The notes under the pieces were generated by a model. The model worked only from the letters and a program-made list of their open reading frames with translations. It was not told the origin of the DNA and did not search any database. From NCBI RefSeq assembly GCF_006440775.1, contig NZ_VFTZ01000005.1, positions 124,001 through 188,000 on the forward strand: a stretch of 64,000 nucleotides of DNA, read 5' to 3'. This document shows, piece by piece, positions 1 to 9,074 of this stretch; within the stretch, counting starts at the first letter, position 1, and each line of letters opens with the position of its first letter. The translations under genes were made by a program, and so were the position numbers. This DNA is from Mesorhizobium sp. B2-7-2 (lineage in GTDB: Bacteria; Pseudomonadota; Alphaproteobacteria; Rhizobiales; Rhizobiaceae).

Positions 1-1452
1 CTTCTTGCGCTTGGAACGCCGAATGAGCCTGTCGCCGAGGATGTCCTGCTCGGCGACGACGACCAGATCGTCGGTCTCAAAGCCGGATTCGAGCGGCAGC
101 ACGGCAAGGCCCGCCTGCCCCGGCTCCAGCTTTTCGACCTCGGCCAGCGTCGCGACAGGTTTCAGATTACCGAGATGGTGCTCCGCGAGAATTTGCCCAA
201 GCCGGTCGAGCGAGCCTTCAGTCCAGCCGGCGACGACGACGCGGCGACGCGCCGCGCGCTCGTCGGCAATGTGCTTCACGACGACGTCGAAGACGTTGAT
301 GTTGGGATCGGCGCGCTCCTCGGCAAAGCTGCGGCCTTGCCGCGAGCCGCCATGGAAGACTTTTTTGGCACCGACATCAGGGGCGTCGAAGACGCTGAAG
401 TCTATGTCCTCGCGCGGTCCGAGCGACGCCTTGAGGTTTTCGGGCGAGAGATACAGCAGATCCGGCGCCACCGGCTTGTAAGGGACGGCATCCTTGAGCG
501 CGCTGTCAGCCTGCTTGCGGCGTGCCTCGTAGTGGTCGAGGATCAGCGTGTGGCGCTCGGCCAACGCCTCATGCGCCAGATGGTCGAACACGACAGGCGC
601 GTCCGGCAGATAGTCGAACACGGTCGCCAGCCGCTCGTAGAAGAACGGCAGCCAATGCTCCATGCCGGCGAAGCGGCGGCCTTCGCTGACCGCCGCGTAG
701 AGCGCGTCGTCGCGCGACGGCGCGCCGAAGGCCTCGATATAGGAGCGGCGAAAGCGGCTGATCGTTTCCGGTATCAGCGCCACCTCGCTCATCGCTTGCA
801 GCGACATCGATTTCCGCTGCCCGGTGGTGCGCTGCGTCGCCGCGTCGAAGACGCGGATCGATTCCAGCGTGTCGCCGAAGAAGTCGAGCCTGAGCGCCTC
901 GCTCCAGCCGGGGGCGAAAAGGTCGAGGATGCCGCCGCGCACCGCGAATTCGCCGAGGCCGCGCACGGTCGGCACGCGCTCGAAGCCGGAGACCTCCAGC
1001 CGCGCGATCAGCGCATTCATGTCGATCTGGTTGCCGGGCCTGGCATGAAACGTCTGCGCTTCGATCAGCTCGGCCGGCGGAATGCGCTGCAGCAACGCAT
1101 TGGCGGTGGTGAGGATCACCGCGCGATGCGGTTTCTTCGCCAGCGCGATCATGGCCGAAAGCGCGTCGAGCCGCCGCGCCGCCGCATCGGCGCCGGGCGA
1201 GACGCGGTCGTAAGGCAGGCAGTCCCAGGCCGGCAGCTCCAGCACCGGCAGGCCGGGCGCGGCAAAGGCGAGCGCTTCGATGATCGCCGGCAGCCGCTGG
1301 CCGTCGCGCGCGACGAACAGCACCGGCTTGTCGGGCGCGATCTCCTGCGCCGTCCTCACCAGGGCGAAGGCTTCGTAGCCGTCGGCGACGCCGTCGACGA
1401 TGAACTGGCCGGCGCGGCCCTTGGGCAGGCCGATGGAAGGAATGAGGGTCAT
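1..1452 (-). CDS. mfd: Transcription-repair coupling factor Mfd, N-terminal part
   Basis: Mfd removes RNA polymerase stalled at DNA lesions and recruits UvrA. Only the first 484 residues are in the window; the gene runs off the left edge. The ATG is at 1450-1452 and an in-frame stop lies just upstream at 1474-1476, so the start is secure. The protein begins MTLIPSIGLPKGRAG and carries the UvrB-homology signature RGLGEFAVRGGILDLFAPG, typical of the N-terminal module shared by UvrB and Mfd. The RNA-polymerase-binding and RecG-like translocase domains would lie outside. It follows sdhE after 13 bp on the same strand, so the two are probably co-transcribed. Family assignment is firm. Confidence 0.93.
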   Translation of the reverse strand, partial: MTLIPSIGLPKGRAGQFIVDGVADGYEAFALVRTAQEIAPDKPVLFVARDGQRLPAIIEALAFAAPGLPVLELPAWDCLPYDRVSPGADAAARRLDALSAMIALAKKPHRAVILTTANALLQRIPPAELIEAQTFHARPGNQIDMNALIARLEVSGFERVPTVRGLGEFAVRGGILDLFAPGWSEALRLDFFGDTLESIRVFDAATQRTTGQRKSMSLQAMSEVALIPETISRFRRSYIEAFGAPSRDDALYAAVSEGRRFAGMEHWLPFFYERLATVFDYLPDAPVVFDHLAHEALAERHTLILDHYEARRKQADSALKDAVPYKPVAPDLLYLSPENLKASLGPREDIDFSVFDAPDVGAKKVFHGGSRQGRSFAEERADPNINVFDVVVKHIADERAARRRVVVAGWTEGSLDRLGQILAEHHLGNLKPVATLAEVEKLEPGQAGLAVLPLESGFETDDLVVVAEQDILGDRLIRRSKRKK

Positions 1453-1465
1453 GGATATGCGTTTT

Positions 1466-1753
1466 TCAAAATGTCATGGTCCGGCGCGATGCCAGGATCT
1501 TTTGCAGCACCGCGCAATCGATATCGGGCGAAACCGGGCGCTCCCCGGTGACCATCGGGAAAAATTCAGTGTCGGGAATTTCGAGAAGTCTCTCATATTG
1601 GTCGATTTCATCGCCGGTCAAGGCGCCGATCTCGGCGTCGGCGAAGGAACCGAGGATCAGGTCCATCTCGCGCATGCCGCGATGCCAGGAGCGGAACAGG
1701 AGCTTGCGGCGGCGCGCGTCCAACCCCTCGCTTGATCGCTGTGTTCCGGTCAT
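1466..1753 (-). CDS. sdhE: FAD assembly factor SdhE (succinate dehydrogenase)
   Basis: A 95-residue protein of the SdhE/YgfY/Sdh5 family, which helps attach FAD covalently to the flavoprotein subunit of succinate dehydrogenase. The sequence shows the family pattern RRRKLLFRSWHRGMREMDLILG near residue 14, containing the RGMRE-type FAD-transfer motif, followed by a helical C-terminal half ending in a basic tail. A longer open frame extends upstream to 2281, but it runs antisense into recG; the ATG at 1751-1753 gives the normal family length. Its divergent neighbour is recG, 93 bp away, and mfd follows 13 bp downstream, a gene order I recall from other rhizobia. Confidence 0.9.
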   Translation of the reverse strand: MTGTQRSSEGLDARRRKLLFRSWHRGMREMDLILGSFADAEIGALTGDEIDQYERLLEIPDTEFFPMVTGERPVSPDIDCAVLQKILASRRTMTF

Positions 1754-1802
1754 GGCGCCGCATCCCTGTCCAAAGCGGCGCATATAGCGTGGATAGAGAG
1801 CG

Positions 1803-1845
1803 GTGTCAGCCTTTGCGCTGCCCTCGTCGCGACATAAGCTGACAC
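1803..1845. promoter_or_regulatory. Inverted repeat just upstream of recG
   Basis: GTGTCAGC at 1803-1810 is matched exactly by GCTGACAC at 1838-1845, two bases before the recG ATG at 1847. The arms are 8 bp and 27 bp apart. It could be a regulator-binding pair in the sdhE/recG divergent region, or a leader hairpin covering the recG ribosome-binding zone. Function is unknown. Confidence 0.35.
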
Positions 1846-1846
1846 G

Positions 1847-3955
1847 ATGCGTCCCACCGTCCTCGATCCCTTGTTCGTTCCGATCACTTCGCTTGCCGGC
1901 GTCGGCCCGAAGGTCGGGTTGCTGATCGAGCGTGTCGTGCCGGCCGACCTCGGCGATCGCGCTGCGCGCGCGGCCGACCTTCTGTTCGTGCTGCCCAACA
2001 CCGTCATCGACCGCCGCAACCGGCCCGGCATCGCGCTGTCGGCCGAGGGCCAGATCGTCACGCTCGAGGTGCGCGTCGACCGCCATCAGCCGCCGCCGCG
2101 CGGCAACAGGTCGGTGCCGTACAGGGTTTACGCCCATGACGACACCGGCGAGGTCGCGCTGACCTTCTTCCATGCCCATGCCGCCTATCTGCAGAAAATG
2201 CTTCCCGAGGGCGAGCGTGTGGTGATCTCGGGTCGCATGGAGTGGTTCAACGGCCGCCCGACCATGGTCCATCCCGACCATATCGCACCGATCGACGAGG
2301 CCGAGGGCCTACCGTTGGTCGAGCCGGTCTATCCGCTCACCGCCGGCCTCTCGGCAAAGGTGCTGCGCCGCGCCATCGGCCAGGCACTGGGCCGCCTGCC
2401 GGAACTGCCGGAGTGGCAGGACAACGCCTTCATGCGCCGCCATACATTCCCGTCCTTCGGCGATGCGCTTGCGCGCATCCATTATCCGAAGGATCCGATC
2501 GACGTTGCCGTCGAAGGCTCGGCCTGGCGACGCCTTGCCTATGACGAATTGCTGGCCGGCCAGGTTTCGCTGGCGCTGGTGCGAGCGAGAATTCGCCGTC
2601 TCTCAGGCCGGCCGCTTACCGGCGACGGCAGCATCGTCGAGAAATTGCGCGCTGCCCTGCCCTACAAGCTCACCGCCAGCCAGGAATTCGCGCTTGGCGA
2701 GATCAACGCGGACCTTGCCGATCCCGAGCGCATGCTGCGCTTGCTGCAGGGCGATGTCGGCTCCGGCAAGACGGTGGTGGCGCTGCTCGCCATGGCGCGC
2801 GCCGTCGAGGCCGGCGGCCAGGCAGCCCTGATGGCGCCGACCGAAATCCTGGCGCGCCAGCATCTGGCGACGATCGCGCCGCTGGCGGAAAAGGTCGGCC
2901 TGCGCCTCGCTATCCTGACCGGGCGCGAGAAGGGCCGCGAACGCACGGAGACGCTTGCAGGTCTTTCCGGCGGCGCGATCGACATCGTCGTCGGCACGCA
3001 TGCCCTGTTCCAGGAAAGCGTGACGTTTCACGACCTCGTGCTGGCCGTCGTCGACGAGCAGCACCGCTTCGGCGTTCATCAGCGCCTCGCCATCACCGCC
3101 AAGGGTGACGCGCCGGACATGCTGGTGATGACGGCGACCCCCATCCCACGCACGCTGGTGCTGACCGCCTTCGGCGACATGGATGTCTCGAAGCTCACCG
3201 AGAAACCGGCCGGCCGGCAGCCGATCCGCACCGTCACCTTGCCGATGGAGCGGCTGGATGAGCTGGTCGGCCGCATGCTTGACGCCGTCGCCGATGGCCA
3301 GAAAATCTACTGGATCTGCCCGCTGGTCGAGGAATCCGAAGAGATCAAGCTGATGTCAGCGGAGGACCGTTTCGCATCGTTGAAACCGCTGTTCGGCGAA
3401 CGGACCGGCCTGGTGCACGGTCGCATGAAGGGTGCGGAGAAAGACGAGGCGATGCGCGCCTTCAAGCAGGGCGAAACGCGCATCCTCATCGCCACCACCG
3501 TGATCGAGGTCGGCGTCGACGTGCCCGACGCCACGATCATGGTGATCGAGCATGCCGAACGCTTCGGCCTTGCCCAGTTGCACCAGTTGCGCGGCCGGGT
3601 CGGGCGCGGCGACAAGCCCTCCTCCTGCGTCCTGCTCTACAAGGAGCCGCTCGGCGAGACGGCCAAACGCCGGCTCTCGGTGATGCGAGAGACCAAGGAC
3701 GGCTTCAAGATCGCCGAGGAGGACCTGAAACTGCGCGGCGAAGGCGAGTTGCTAGGCACCCGCCAGTCAGGCACGCCCGGCTTCCAGGTGGCACGCCTCG
3801 AGTTCCATGCCGATCTGCTCGAAGCCGCGCGTGACGACGCACGCCTGATCCTGTCGCGCGACCCGGAACTGCAGTCCGAACGCGGTGAGGCGCTGCGGCT
3901 GTTGCTTTACCTGTTCGGCCGCGACGAGGCAGTGCGGCTGCTGCGCGCCGGCTGA
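1847..3955 (+). CDS. recG: ATP-dependent DNA helicase RecG
   Basis: A 702-residue superfamily 2 helicase, normal for RecG, which regresses stalled replication forks and branch-migrates recombination intermediates. An N-terminal OB-fold wedge domain (about residues 1-270) precedes the helicase core. Walker A GDVGSGKT is at residues 302-309 and the Walker B variant DEQH at 403-406; the LRGRVGRG motif and a C-terminal TRQSG segment match RecG. It is transcribed divergently from sdhE-mfd. The 3' end overlaps the convergent DUF502 gene by 49 bp. Confidence 0.97.
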   Translation: MRPTVLDPLFVPITSLAGVGPKVGLLIERVVPADLGDRAARAADLLFVLPNTVIDRRNRPGIALSAEGQIVTLEVRVDRHQPPPRGNRSVPYRVYAHDDTGEVALTFFHAHAAYLQKMLPEGERVVISGRMEWFNGRPTMVHPDHIAPIDEAEGLPLVEPVYPLTAGLSAKVLRRAIGQALGRLPELPEWQDNAFMRRHTFPSFGDALARIHYPKDPIDVAVEGSAWRRLAYDELLAGQVSLALVRARIRRLSGRPLTGDGSIVEKLRAALPYKLTASQEFALGEINADLADPERMLRLLQGDVGSGKTVVALLAMARAVEAGGQAALMAPTEILARQHLATIAPLAEKVGLRLAILTGREKGRERTETLAGLSGGAIDIVVGTHALFQESVTFHDLVLAVVDEQHRFGVHQRLAITAKGDAPDMLVMTATPIPRTLVLTAFGDMDVSKLTEKPAGRQPIRTVTLPMERLDELVGRMLDAVADGQKIYWICPLVEESEEIKLMSAEDRFASLKPLFGERTGLVHGRMKGAEKDEAMRAFKQGETRILIATTVIEVGVDVPDATIMVIEHAERFGLAQLHQLRGRVGRGDKPSSCVLLYKEPLGETAKRRLSVMRETKDGFKIAEEDLKLRGEGELLGTRQSGTPGFQVARLEFHADLLEAARDDARLILSRDPELQSERGEALRLLLYLFGRDEAVRLLRAG

Positions 3956-4659
3956 GCGCCGAGCGGCGGATTGGCGAGCGGTCCTTCAAGATGCTCGCCG
4001 TTCAGCGTCACCAGCTTGGCCTTGACCTCCGGCGCCACCATGCCGGCCGAAACGATCAGCTTGGCGCCGTCCTCGATCGACATGTCGAGCGGCACGATCT
4101 CGGATTTGTGCACATACATCAGGAAACCGGTGGTCGGATTGGGTGTGCAGGGCATGAACACCGCAATCAGCGGATCGCCTTCCTGATCCAGCTTCTGGTT
4201 GATCTCCGTTTCCTTGTCGTTGGCGACGAAGACCAGCGACCAGACGCCCTTTCTCGGATATTCGACCAGCCCGACCTGGCGGAACATGTCACCCTTGTTC
4301 GACAGCACCGTCTCGAAAATCTGCTTCAGCGAGCCATAGATGCCACGCACCAGCGGCATGCGGCCAAGCAGCCGCTCGCCGAAATTGACGATGGCGCGGC
4401 CGACGATGTTCGCCGTCAGGAAGCCGATCAGCGTGATCAGCACCAGCGCCACGATCAGCCCGAAGCCCGGAACCGGGAACGGCAGATAGGTATCGGGGTT
4501 GTAGCGGGCTGGGATATAGGGTTTTACCCAGGAATCGACCCAGCCGATCAGCGACCAGGCGATATAGACCGTGATCGCTAGCGGCGCGCAGACGATGAAG
4601 CCCGTCAGGAAATAATTCCTCAGCCGGGTCATGCCAGAGGTCTTCAGGGCGTCGGACAT
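3907..4659 (-). CDS. DUF502 family membrane protein
   Basis: A 250-residue inner-membrane protein of unknown function in the DUF502 family. After a short cytoplasmic N-terminus it has two hydrophobic segments, roughly residues 14-36 and 65-88, separated by a short loop containing PYIPARYNPDTYLPFPVPG. The hydrophilic remainder contains the family-typical MPLVRGIYGSLKQIFE and a PNPTTGFLMYV stretch. The start is ATG at 4657-4659. Its tail overlaps the 3' end of recG by 49 bp on the opposite strand. The higA gene lies 84 bp upstream on the same strand. A 7-bp inverted repeat (GGTTCAC 4661-4667, GTGAACC 4696-4702) sits directly before the start. Confidence 0.88.
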   Translation of the reverse strand: MSDALKTSGMTRLRNYFLTGFIVCAPLAITVYIAWSLIGWVDSWVKPYIPARYNPDTYLPFPVPGFGLIVALVLITLIGFLTANIVGRAIVNFGERLLGRMPLVRGIYGSLKQIFETVLSNKGDMFRQVGLVEYPRKGVWSLVFVANDKETEINQKLDQEGDPLIAVFMPCTPNPTTGFLMYVHKSEIVPLDMSIEDGAKLIVSAGMVAPEVKAKLVTLNGEHLEGPLANPPLGAQPARSSRTASSRPNR

Positions 4660-4743
4660 GGGTTCACCGCGGCGCAGGTTGCAACGCTGAGATTAGTGAA
4701 CCGCGAGCCGGTTTGGAACTGCGAAGTTTTTAAAGAGCGATCG

Positions 4744-5043
4744 TCAGGCCGCTGTATCCAGCGGCACGATCTTCTCGAGTTCCGACGCTATTTTGCTCGC
4801 TTCGATCTCCAACTCGTAGGCCTTCTGGAAGTTCATCCAGAACTCGGGCGTGGTGTTGAAGAACCTGGCGAGGCGAAGCGCCGTATCCGGAGTAAGACCG
4901 ACTTCCTCCTTGACGATGCGCTCGATCCGGGTGCGCGGAAGATTAAGCTTCTTTGCAAGCACGCCGGCACTCATGCCGAGCGGCACCAGATACTCCTCGC
5001 GCAGGAATTCTCCCGGGTGGATGGGGCGTGCGAACTTGAGCAT
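4744..5043 (-). CDS. higA: HigA-type antitoxin (XRE family HTH)
   Basis: A 99-residue helix-turn-helix protein of the HigA/VapI addiction-module antidote family. It begins MLKFARPIHPGEFLREEYL, the classic HigA opening, followed by an XRE-type HTH (about residues 22-65: LGMSAGVLAKKLNLPRTRIE, then ALRLARFFNTTPEFWMN). It should bind and neutralise the HigB toxin and repress the operon. It lies 36 bp downstream of higB, toxin first, the usual order for higBA and the reverse of most type II systems. Two palindromes upstream of higB are its likely operators. Confidence 0.92.
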   Translation of the reverse strand: MLKFARPIHPGEFLREEYLVPLGMSAGVLAKKLNLPRTRIERIVKEEVGLTPDTALRLARFFNTTPEFWMNFQKAYELEIEASKIASELEKIVPLDTAA

Positions 5044-5079
5044 AACTCCGTATCCTCAAAGGGTTAGGGCGAGTGCCGT

Positions 5080-5361
5080 TCAATGGTAGTCGACAATTTC
5101 CACATCTTCGGCTCCGGCGGCTGTCCATCTGAAACAGATGCGCCATTGGCCGTTGATGCGTATGGAATGTTGCCCGACACGATCCCGCTTCAGAGCCTCC
5201 AGATGGTTTCCAGGTGGCGACCGAAGGTCATTCAGTTGGACGGCATTATCAATCGCCCGGAGCCGCCTTTCAGCCCGGGCGACCAGATCCGGCGGAAATC
5301 CCTTAGGTGCCCTGCCAGCCGCTACCTCTTCGACCGTCTTGCCTTTGAATGAAACGATCAA
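5080..5361 (-). CDS. higB: HigB-type toxin (RelE/ParE fold mRNA interferase)
   Basis: A 93-residue protein of the HigB branch of the RelE superfamily, which cleaves mRNA on the ribosome. Family features are the N-terminal MIVSFKGK, the central LRSPPGNHLEALKRDRVGQ, and the C-terminal SIRINGQWRICFRW, the HigB core strand, ending in VEIVDYH. No ATG is available: upstream in frame there are only a TTG at 5359-5361 and a CTG before a stop, and GGGGA sits about 6-7 nt before the TTG, so TTG is chosen. It is the first gene of the higBA operon. Confidence 0.9.
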   Translation of the reverse strand: MIVSFKGKTVEEVAAGRAPKGFPPDLVARAERRLRAIDNAVQLNDLRSPPGNHLEALKRDRVGQHSIRINGQWRICFRWTAAGAEDVEIVDYH

Positions 5362-5378
5362 CAGCCATCCCCACGTGC

Positions 5379-5397
5379 CGTATCATACTCTGATACG
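5379..5397. promoter_or_regulatory. Probable HigA operator, proximal copy
   Basis: CGTATCA-TACTC-TGATACG is a perfect 7-bp inverted repeat with a 5-bp spacer, 18 bp upstream of the higB TTG start. It shares the half-site GTATCA with a second palindrome at 5416-5434. Paired identical half-sites ahead of a toxin-antitoxin operon are the expected autoregulatory operators; binding by HigA is inferred. Confidence 0.7.
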
Positions 5398-5415
5398 TAG
5401 CCGGCAGCAAGATCA

Positions 5416-5434
5416 TGTATCATTAATTGATACA
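5416..5434. promoter_or_regulatory. Probable HigA operator, distal copy
   Basis: TGTATCA-TTAAT-TGATACA is a perfect 7-bp inverted repeat with an AT-only 5-bp spacer, centred 37 bp from the 5379-5397 copy. Only 21 bp separate it from the 3' end of glmS, so it can only serve the higBA promoter. Confidence 0.7.
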
Positions 5435-5455
5435 GATCAATCGTGGAAACGAAAC

Positions 5456-7279
5456 CTACTCCACCGTCACCGATTTCGCCAGATTGCGCGGCTGGTCGAC
5501 GTCGGTGCCCATGAAGACGGCGGTGAAATAGGCCAGCATCTGGATCGGCAGCGCGTAGATGATCGGCGAGATGATCTCCGGCACTTCGGGCAGGATAATC
5601 GTCTCCATCGTCTTGATGCCGGCCTGCGCGGCGCCCTTTTTGTCGGTGATCAGGATGATCTTGCCGCCGCGCGCCGCCACTTCCTGCATGTTCGACACGG
5701 TCTTTTCGAAGATACGGTCATGCGGCGCGATCACGATCACCGGCATGTTCTCGTCGATCAGCGCGATCGGACCATGCTTCAGCTCGCCGCCGGCATAGCC
5801 TTCGGCGTGGATATAGGAGATTTCCTTGAGCTTCAGCGCGCCTTCCATGGCCAGCGGGAAATTGGTGTCGCGGCCGAGATAGAGCACGTCCTTGTAGCGC
5901 GACAGCTCGCGCGAGATGCGCTCGATCTGCTCGTCGAGCTTCAGCACCTGGGTGGCGTAGCGCGGCGCCTCGGAAAGCTCGCGCACCAGCTGCTTTTCCT
6001 GATCGGGCGAGATCGTGCCGCGCGCCACGCCCGCGCGGACCGCGAGCGCAGCCAAGACGGATAGCTGACAGGTGAAAGCCTTGGTCGAGGCGACGCCGAT
6101 CTCCGGCCCGGCAAGCGTCGGCAGCACGACGTCTGATTCGCGCGCCATGGTCGATTCCCGCACATTGACGACAGCACCGATTTTCATGCCGGCCTTGCGG
6201 CAATAGCGCAGCGAAGCAAGCGTGTCGGCGGTCTCGCCCGACTGCGAGATGAAGAACGCCGCATCATTGGCCGAAAGCGGCATCTCGCGATAGCGGAACT
6301 CGGAGGCGACATCGATGTCGATCGGCAGCCGCGCATAGCGCTCGAACCAGTATTTCGAGATAAGCCCGGCGAGATAGGCGGTGCCGCAGGCCGAAAGCGC
6401 AAGGCGGCCGATCTTGGCGAAGTCGAACGGCAGGTCGAGCGGCTTCGACACCCCCGATGCGAAATCCACGTAATGCGCCAGCGTGTGCGAGATCACCTCG
6501 GGCTGCTCATGGATTTCCTTTTCCATGAAATGGCGGCGGTTTCCCTTGTCGACCATGAAGCTGGTCGACAGTGACTGCTGGCGCTTGCGGTCGACTTGTC
6601 TACCGTCGATGTCGTAGATGGTCACGCTTTCGCGACGCACGACCGCCCAGTCGCCGTCTTCCAGATATGTGACCGCATTGGTGAAAGGCGCCAGCGCGAT
6701 GGCGTCCGAGCCCAAAAACATCTCGCCCTCGCCATGGCCGACGGCCAGAGGCGGGCCGTTGCGGGCGCCGACGATCAGGTCCTCGTCGCCCTTGAACATG
6801 ATCGCCAGGGCAAAGGCGCCGGAAAGCCGCTTCAGCGCCGCATGCGCGGCTTCCACCGGCTTCAGCCCCTTGGCGAGCTCGCGCGCCACCAGATGCGCGA
6901 CGACCTCGGTGTCGGTCTGCGAAGAGAATGAGTAGCCGTCGCGGGTGAGCTCGTCGCGCAGCTCGGCGAAATTCTCGATGATGCCGTTGTGGACGATGGC
7001 GACGCCCTCGGAAAAATGCGGATGCGCATTGGTCTCGTTGGGCACGCCATGCGTCGCCCAGCGGGTGTGGCCGATGCCGATCGTGCCGTCGAGCGGCTCG
7101 TCCTTCAGCCGGCGTTCGAGATTGACCAGCTTGCCCTCGGCGCGGCGGCGGCCGAGCTCGCCCTTTTCGATGGTGGCGACGCCAGCCGAGTCGTAGCCGC
7201 GATATTCAAGCCGCTTCAGCGCATCGACGATGAGCGGCGCGACTTGGCTTCGGCCAACGATTCCAACGATACCGCACAT
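5456..7279 (-). CDS. glmS: Glutamine--fructose-6-phosphate aminotransferase (isomerizing)
   Basis: A 607-residue enzyme that makes glucosamine-6-phosphate from fructose-6-phosphate and glutamine, the first committed step to UDP-GlcNAc. The N-terminus MCGIVGIVG exposes Cys2, the glutaminase nucleophile. The class II amidotransferase domain spans about residues 1-240 and contains GHTRWATHG and HNGIIENF. Two SIS sugar-isomerase domains follow (about 285-425 and 455-600), with SQSGETADT and ESTMA. The C-terminal NLAKSVTVE, with Lys602, is the conserved isomerase tail. It lies 357 bp downstream of glmU on the same strand. Confidence 0.98.
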   Translation of the reverse strand: MCGIVGIVGRSQVAPLIVDALKRLEYRGYDSAGVATIEKGELGRRRAEGKLVNLERRLKDEPLDGTIGIGHTRWATHGVPNETNAHPHFSEGVAIVHNGIIENFAELRDELTRDGYSFSSQTDTEVVAHLVARELAKGLKPVEAAHAALKRLSGAFALAIMFKGDEDLIVGARNGPPLAVGHGEGEMFLGSDAIALAPFTNAVTYLEDGDWAVVRRESVTIYDIDGRQVDRKRQQSLSTSFMVDKGNRRHFMEKEIHEQPEVISHTLAHYVDFASGVSKPLDLPFDFAKIGRLALSACGTAYLAGLISKYWFERYARLPIDIDVASEFRYREMPLSANDAAFFISQSGETADTLASLRYCRKAGMKIGAVVNVRESTMARESDVVLPTLAGPEIGVASTKAFTCQLSVLAALAVRAGVARGTISPDQEKQLVRELSEAPRYATQVLKLDEQIERISRELSRYKDVLYLGRDTNFPLAMEGALKLKEISYIHAEGYAGGELKHGPIALIDENMPVIVIAPHDRIFEKTVSNMQEVAARGGKIILITDKKGAAQAGIKTMETIILPEVPEIISPIIYALPIQMLAYFTAVFMGTDVDQPRNLAKSVTVE

Positions 7280-7636
7280 GGCGATTGCCCCCGATTCCCA
7301 GCAGAAAACCCAGCGCTATCTATGGATTGCCGGGCTGCCGTAAAAGTCACTTTGCGTTTCGTTCCGTGTCAACCGGAACCCTGTTTGAAGACCACCATGG
7401 CAGAGGGCCATTGCGATCCAGTTACCGCAATTGCTCGGTTTTTCAGCCGCTTCAGCGCCGAAGCGTGCACACGCATTGCCGTTCGTCTCCGCTGTGAGGT
7501 GCTGCTGGGGTGTCGAGTATCATTTGCCGCGGCGGTGCGTCATCCTCCAAATGACGATCCACGCTGGATCGCGCAAGCCGGCTTTGAGACGCGGCTCGCG
7601 CTGCCGCTGTTCTTCCTGATCCCCAATCCCTGCTCG
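7280..7636. other. glmU-glmS intergenic region, no gene seen
   Basis: This 357-bp gap lies between the end of glmU and the start of glmS. Open frames across it are continuations of antisense frames from the two genes and resemble no family I know. A 7-bp stem with a 3-base loop (CGATCCA-CGC-TGGATCG, 7555-7571) may lie in the glmU 3' region, but no U-run follows it. I see no tRNA or recognised repeat. Confidence 0.5.
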
Positions 7637-9007
7637 CTATTCCGCCGCAGCCTTCTTCTTCGCCGCGGCGGCCGAGGCGAAGCGCTCGCGCAACTCCTTG
7701 CCCTTGCCGGGAATCGTCTTCTGGCGGGCGCGGCCGAAGGCGAGCGCATCATCGGGCACACTCTCGGTGATCACGCTGCCGGAAGCGATATAGCCGCCTT
7801 TGCCGATCGAAACCGGCGCCACCAGCGAGGAATTCGAACCGACAAAGGCCCCCTCGCCGATGTCGGTGAAGAATTTCGAGTAGCCGTCATAATTGCAGGT
7901 GATGGCGCCGGCGCCGATATTGGCTGCCGCACCCACGCGCGCATCGCCGATATAGGTCAGGTGGTTGACCTTGGCGCCCTCCTCGATCGTCGCCTGCTTG
8001 ACCTCGCAGAAATTGCCGACCTTTGCCTTGTTTCGAAGGTCCGCGCCGGGCCGCAGCCGCGCGAACGGCCCGACATCACAGTTTGAGGCGATCGTTGCGC
8101 CCTCGATATGGCTGAAAGCATGGATCTTGGCGCCCGATGCGATCTTGACGCCCGGCCCGAACCAGACATTCGGCTCGACGATCGTATCGGTGCCGATCTC
8201 GGTATCGTGCGAGAAATAGACGGTTTCGGGCGCGATCAGCGTGACCCCAGACAGCATCGCCTCGCGCCGCCGGCGCGTCTGCCAGATGGCTTCCGCCTCG
8301 GCGAGCTCGGCCCGGTTGTTGATGCCGAGCGCGCTTTCGAAACTCGCTTCCGTCGCTACCACGTCGAGCCCTTCCGCGCCGGCGATCTCAACGATGTCGG
8401 TGAGGTAGAATTCGCCCTTCGCGTTCTTGTTGCCGACCTTGTCGAGCAGCCGCAGCGCATGCTTGGCCGCAACCGCCATCATGCCGGCATTGCAGAAGCC
8501 GATCTTTTTCTCTTCCTCCGAGCAGTCTTTCTCCTCGCGGATGGCGATGAGACGGCCGCCCTTTTCGATCAACCGGCCGTAGCCGGTCGGGCTTGGCGGA
8601 CGGAAGCCGATGACCGCGACGGCGGCACCCTCCGCCAGCTTCTGCCGCGCTGCGGCCAGCGCCTGCGCATCGATTAGCGGCGTGTCGCCGAACATCACGA
8701 GAATGTCGTCATAACCCTTTGATATCGCTTCACGCGCGGCAAGGACCGCATGCCCGGTGCCGAGCCGCTTCTCCTGCACGAAGGTCTCCGCCTTTGGCGC
8801 GAATTTCTGCACCGCCTTGCGCATCTCGTCTGTGCCGTGGCCGATCACCAGCGCCACACCGGTCGCGCCGGCAGCCTCAGCGGCTTTCACGACGTGCGCC
8901 ACCATCGGCAGGCCGGCAATGGCATGCAGCACCTTGGGCATCGCGCTTTTCATGCGCGTGCCTTCGCCGGCGGCGAGGATAACGGACAGGCAGGTTCTCT
9001 GGCTCAT
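7637..9007 (-). CDS. glmU: Bifunctional UDP-N-acetylglucosamine pyrophosphorylase / glucosamine-1-phosphate N-acetyltransferase
   Basis: A 456-residue bifunctional enzyme completing UDP-GlcNAc synthesis. The N-terminal nucleotidyltransferase domain has [10 protein letters not shown] at residues 11-20, the nucleotide-binding signature. The C-terminal left-handed beta-helix (about residues 250-430) is built of hexapeptide repeats, including [22 protein letters not shown] and [12 protein letters not shown], and binds acetyl-CoA and glucosamine-1-phosphate. The tail is Ala/Lys-rich. It works directly after GlmS in the pathway and lies upstream of it on the same strand. Confidence 0.98.
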   Translation of the reverse strand: MSQRTCLSVILAAGEGTRMKSAMPKVLHAIAGLPMVAHVVKAAEAAGATGVALVIGHGTDEMRKAVQKFAPKAETFVQEKRLGTGHAVLAAREAISKGYDDILVMFGDTPLIDAQALAAARQKLAEGAAVAVIGFRPPSPTGYGRLIEKGGRLIAIREEKDCSEEEKKIGFCNAGMMAVAAKHALRLLDKVGNKNAKGEFYLTDIVEIAGAEGLDVVATEASFESALGINNRAELAEAEAIWQTRRRREAMLSGVTLIAPETVYFSHDTEIGTDTIVEPNVWFGPGVKIASGAKIHAFSHIEGATIASNCDVGPFARLRPGADLRNKAKVGNFCEVKQATIEEGAKVNHLTYIGDARVGAAANIGAGAITCNYDGYSKFFTDIGEGAFVGSNSSLVAPVSIGKGGYIASGSVITESVPDDALAFGRARQKTIPGKGKELRERFASAAAAKKKAAAE

Positions 9008-9074
9008 GGATGGGCAACCGTATGAAAAAGGTTTGAATCAATGCATGCTAGCAGCGCAGGCCATGCTGCACCAA

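Noticed and set aside
175..1551. 458-codon open frame antisense to mfd
   Set aside because: Its product is Arg/His/Ala-rich and unlike any family, while the minus strand encodes clear Mfd motifs. High GC keeps the opposite frame open.
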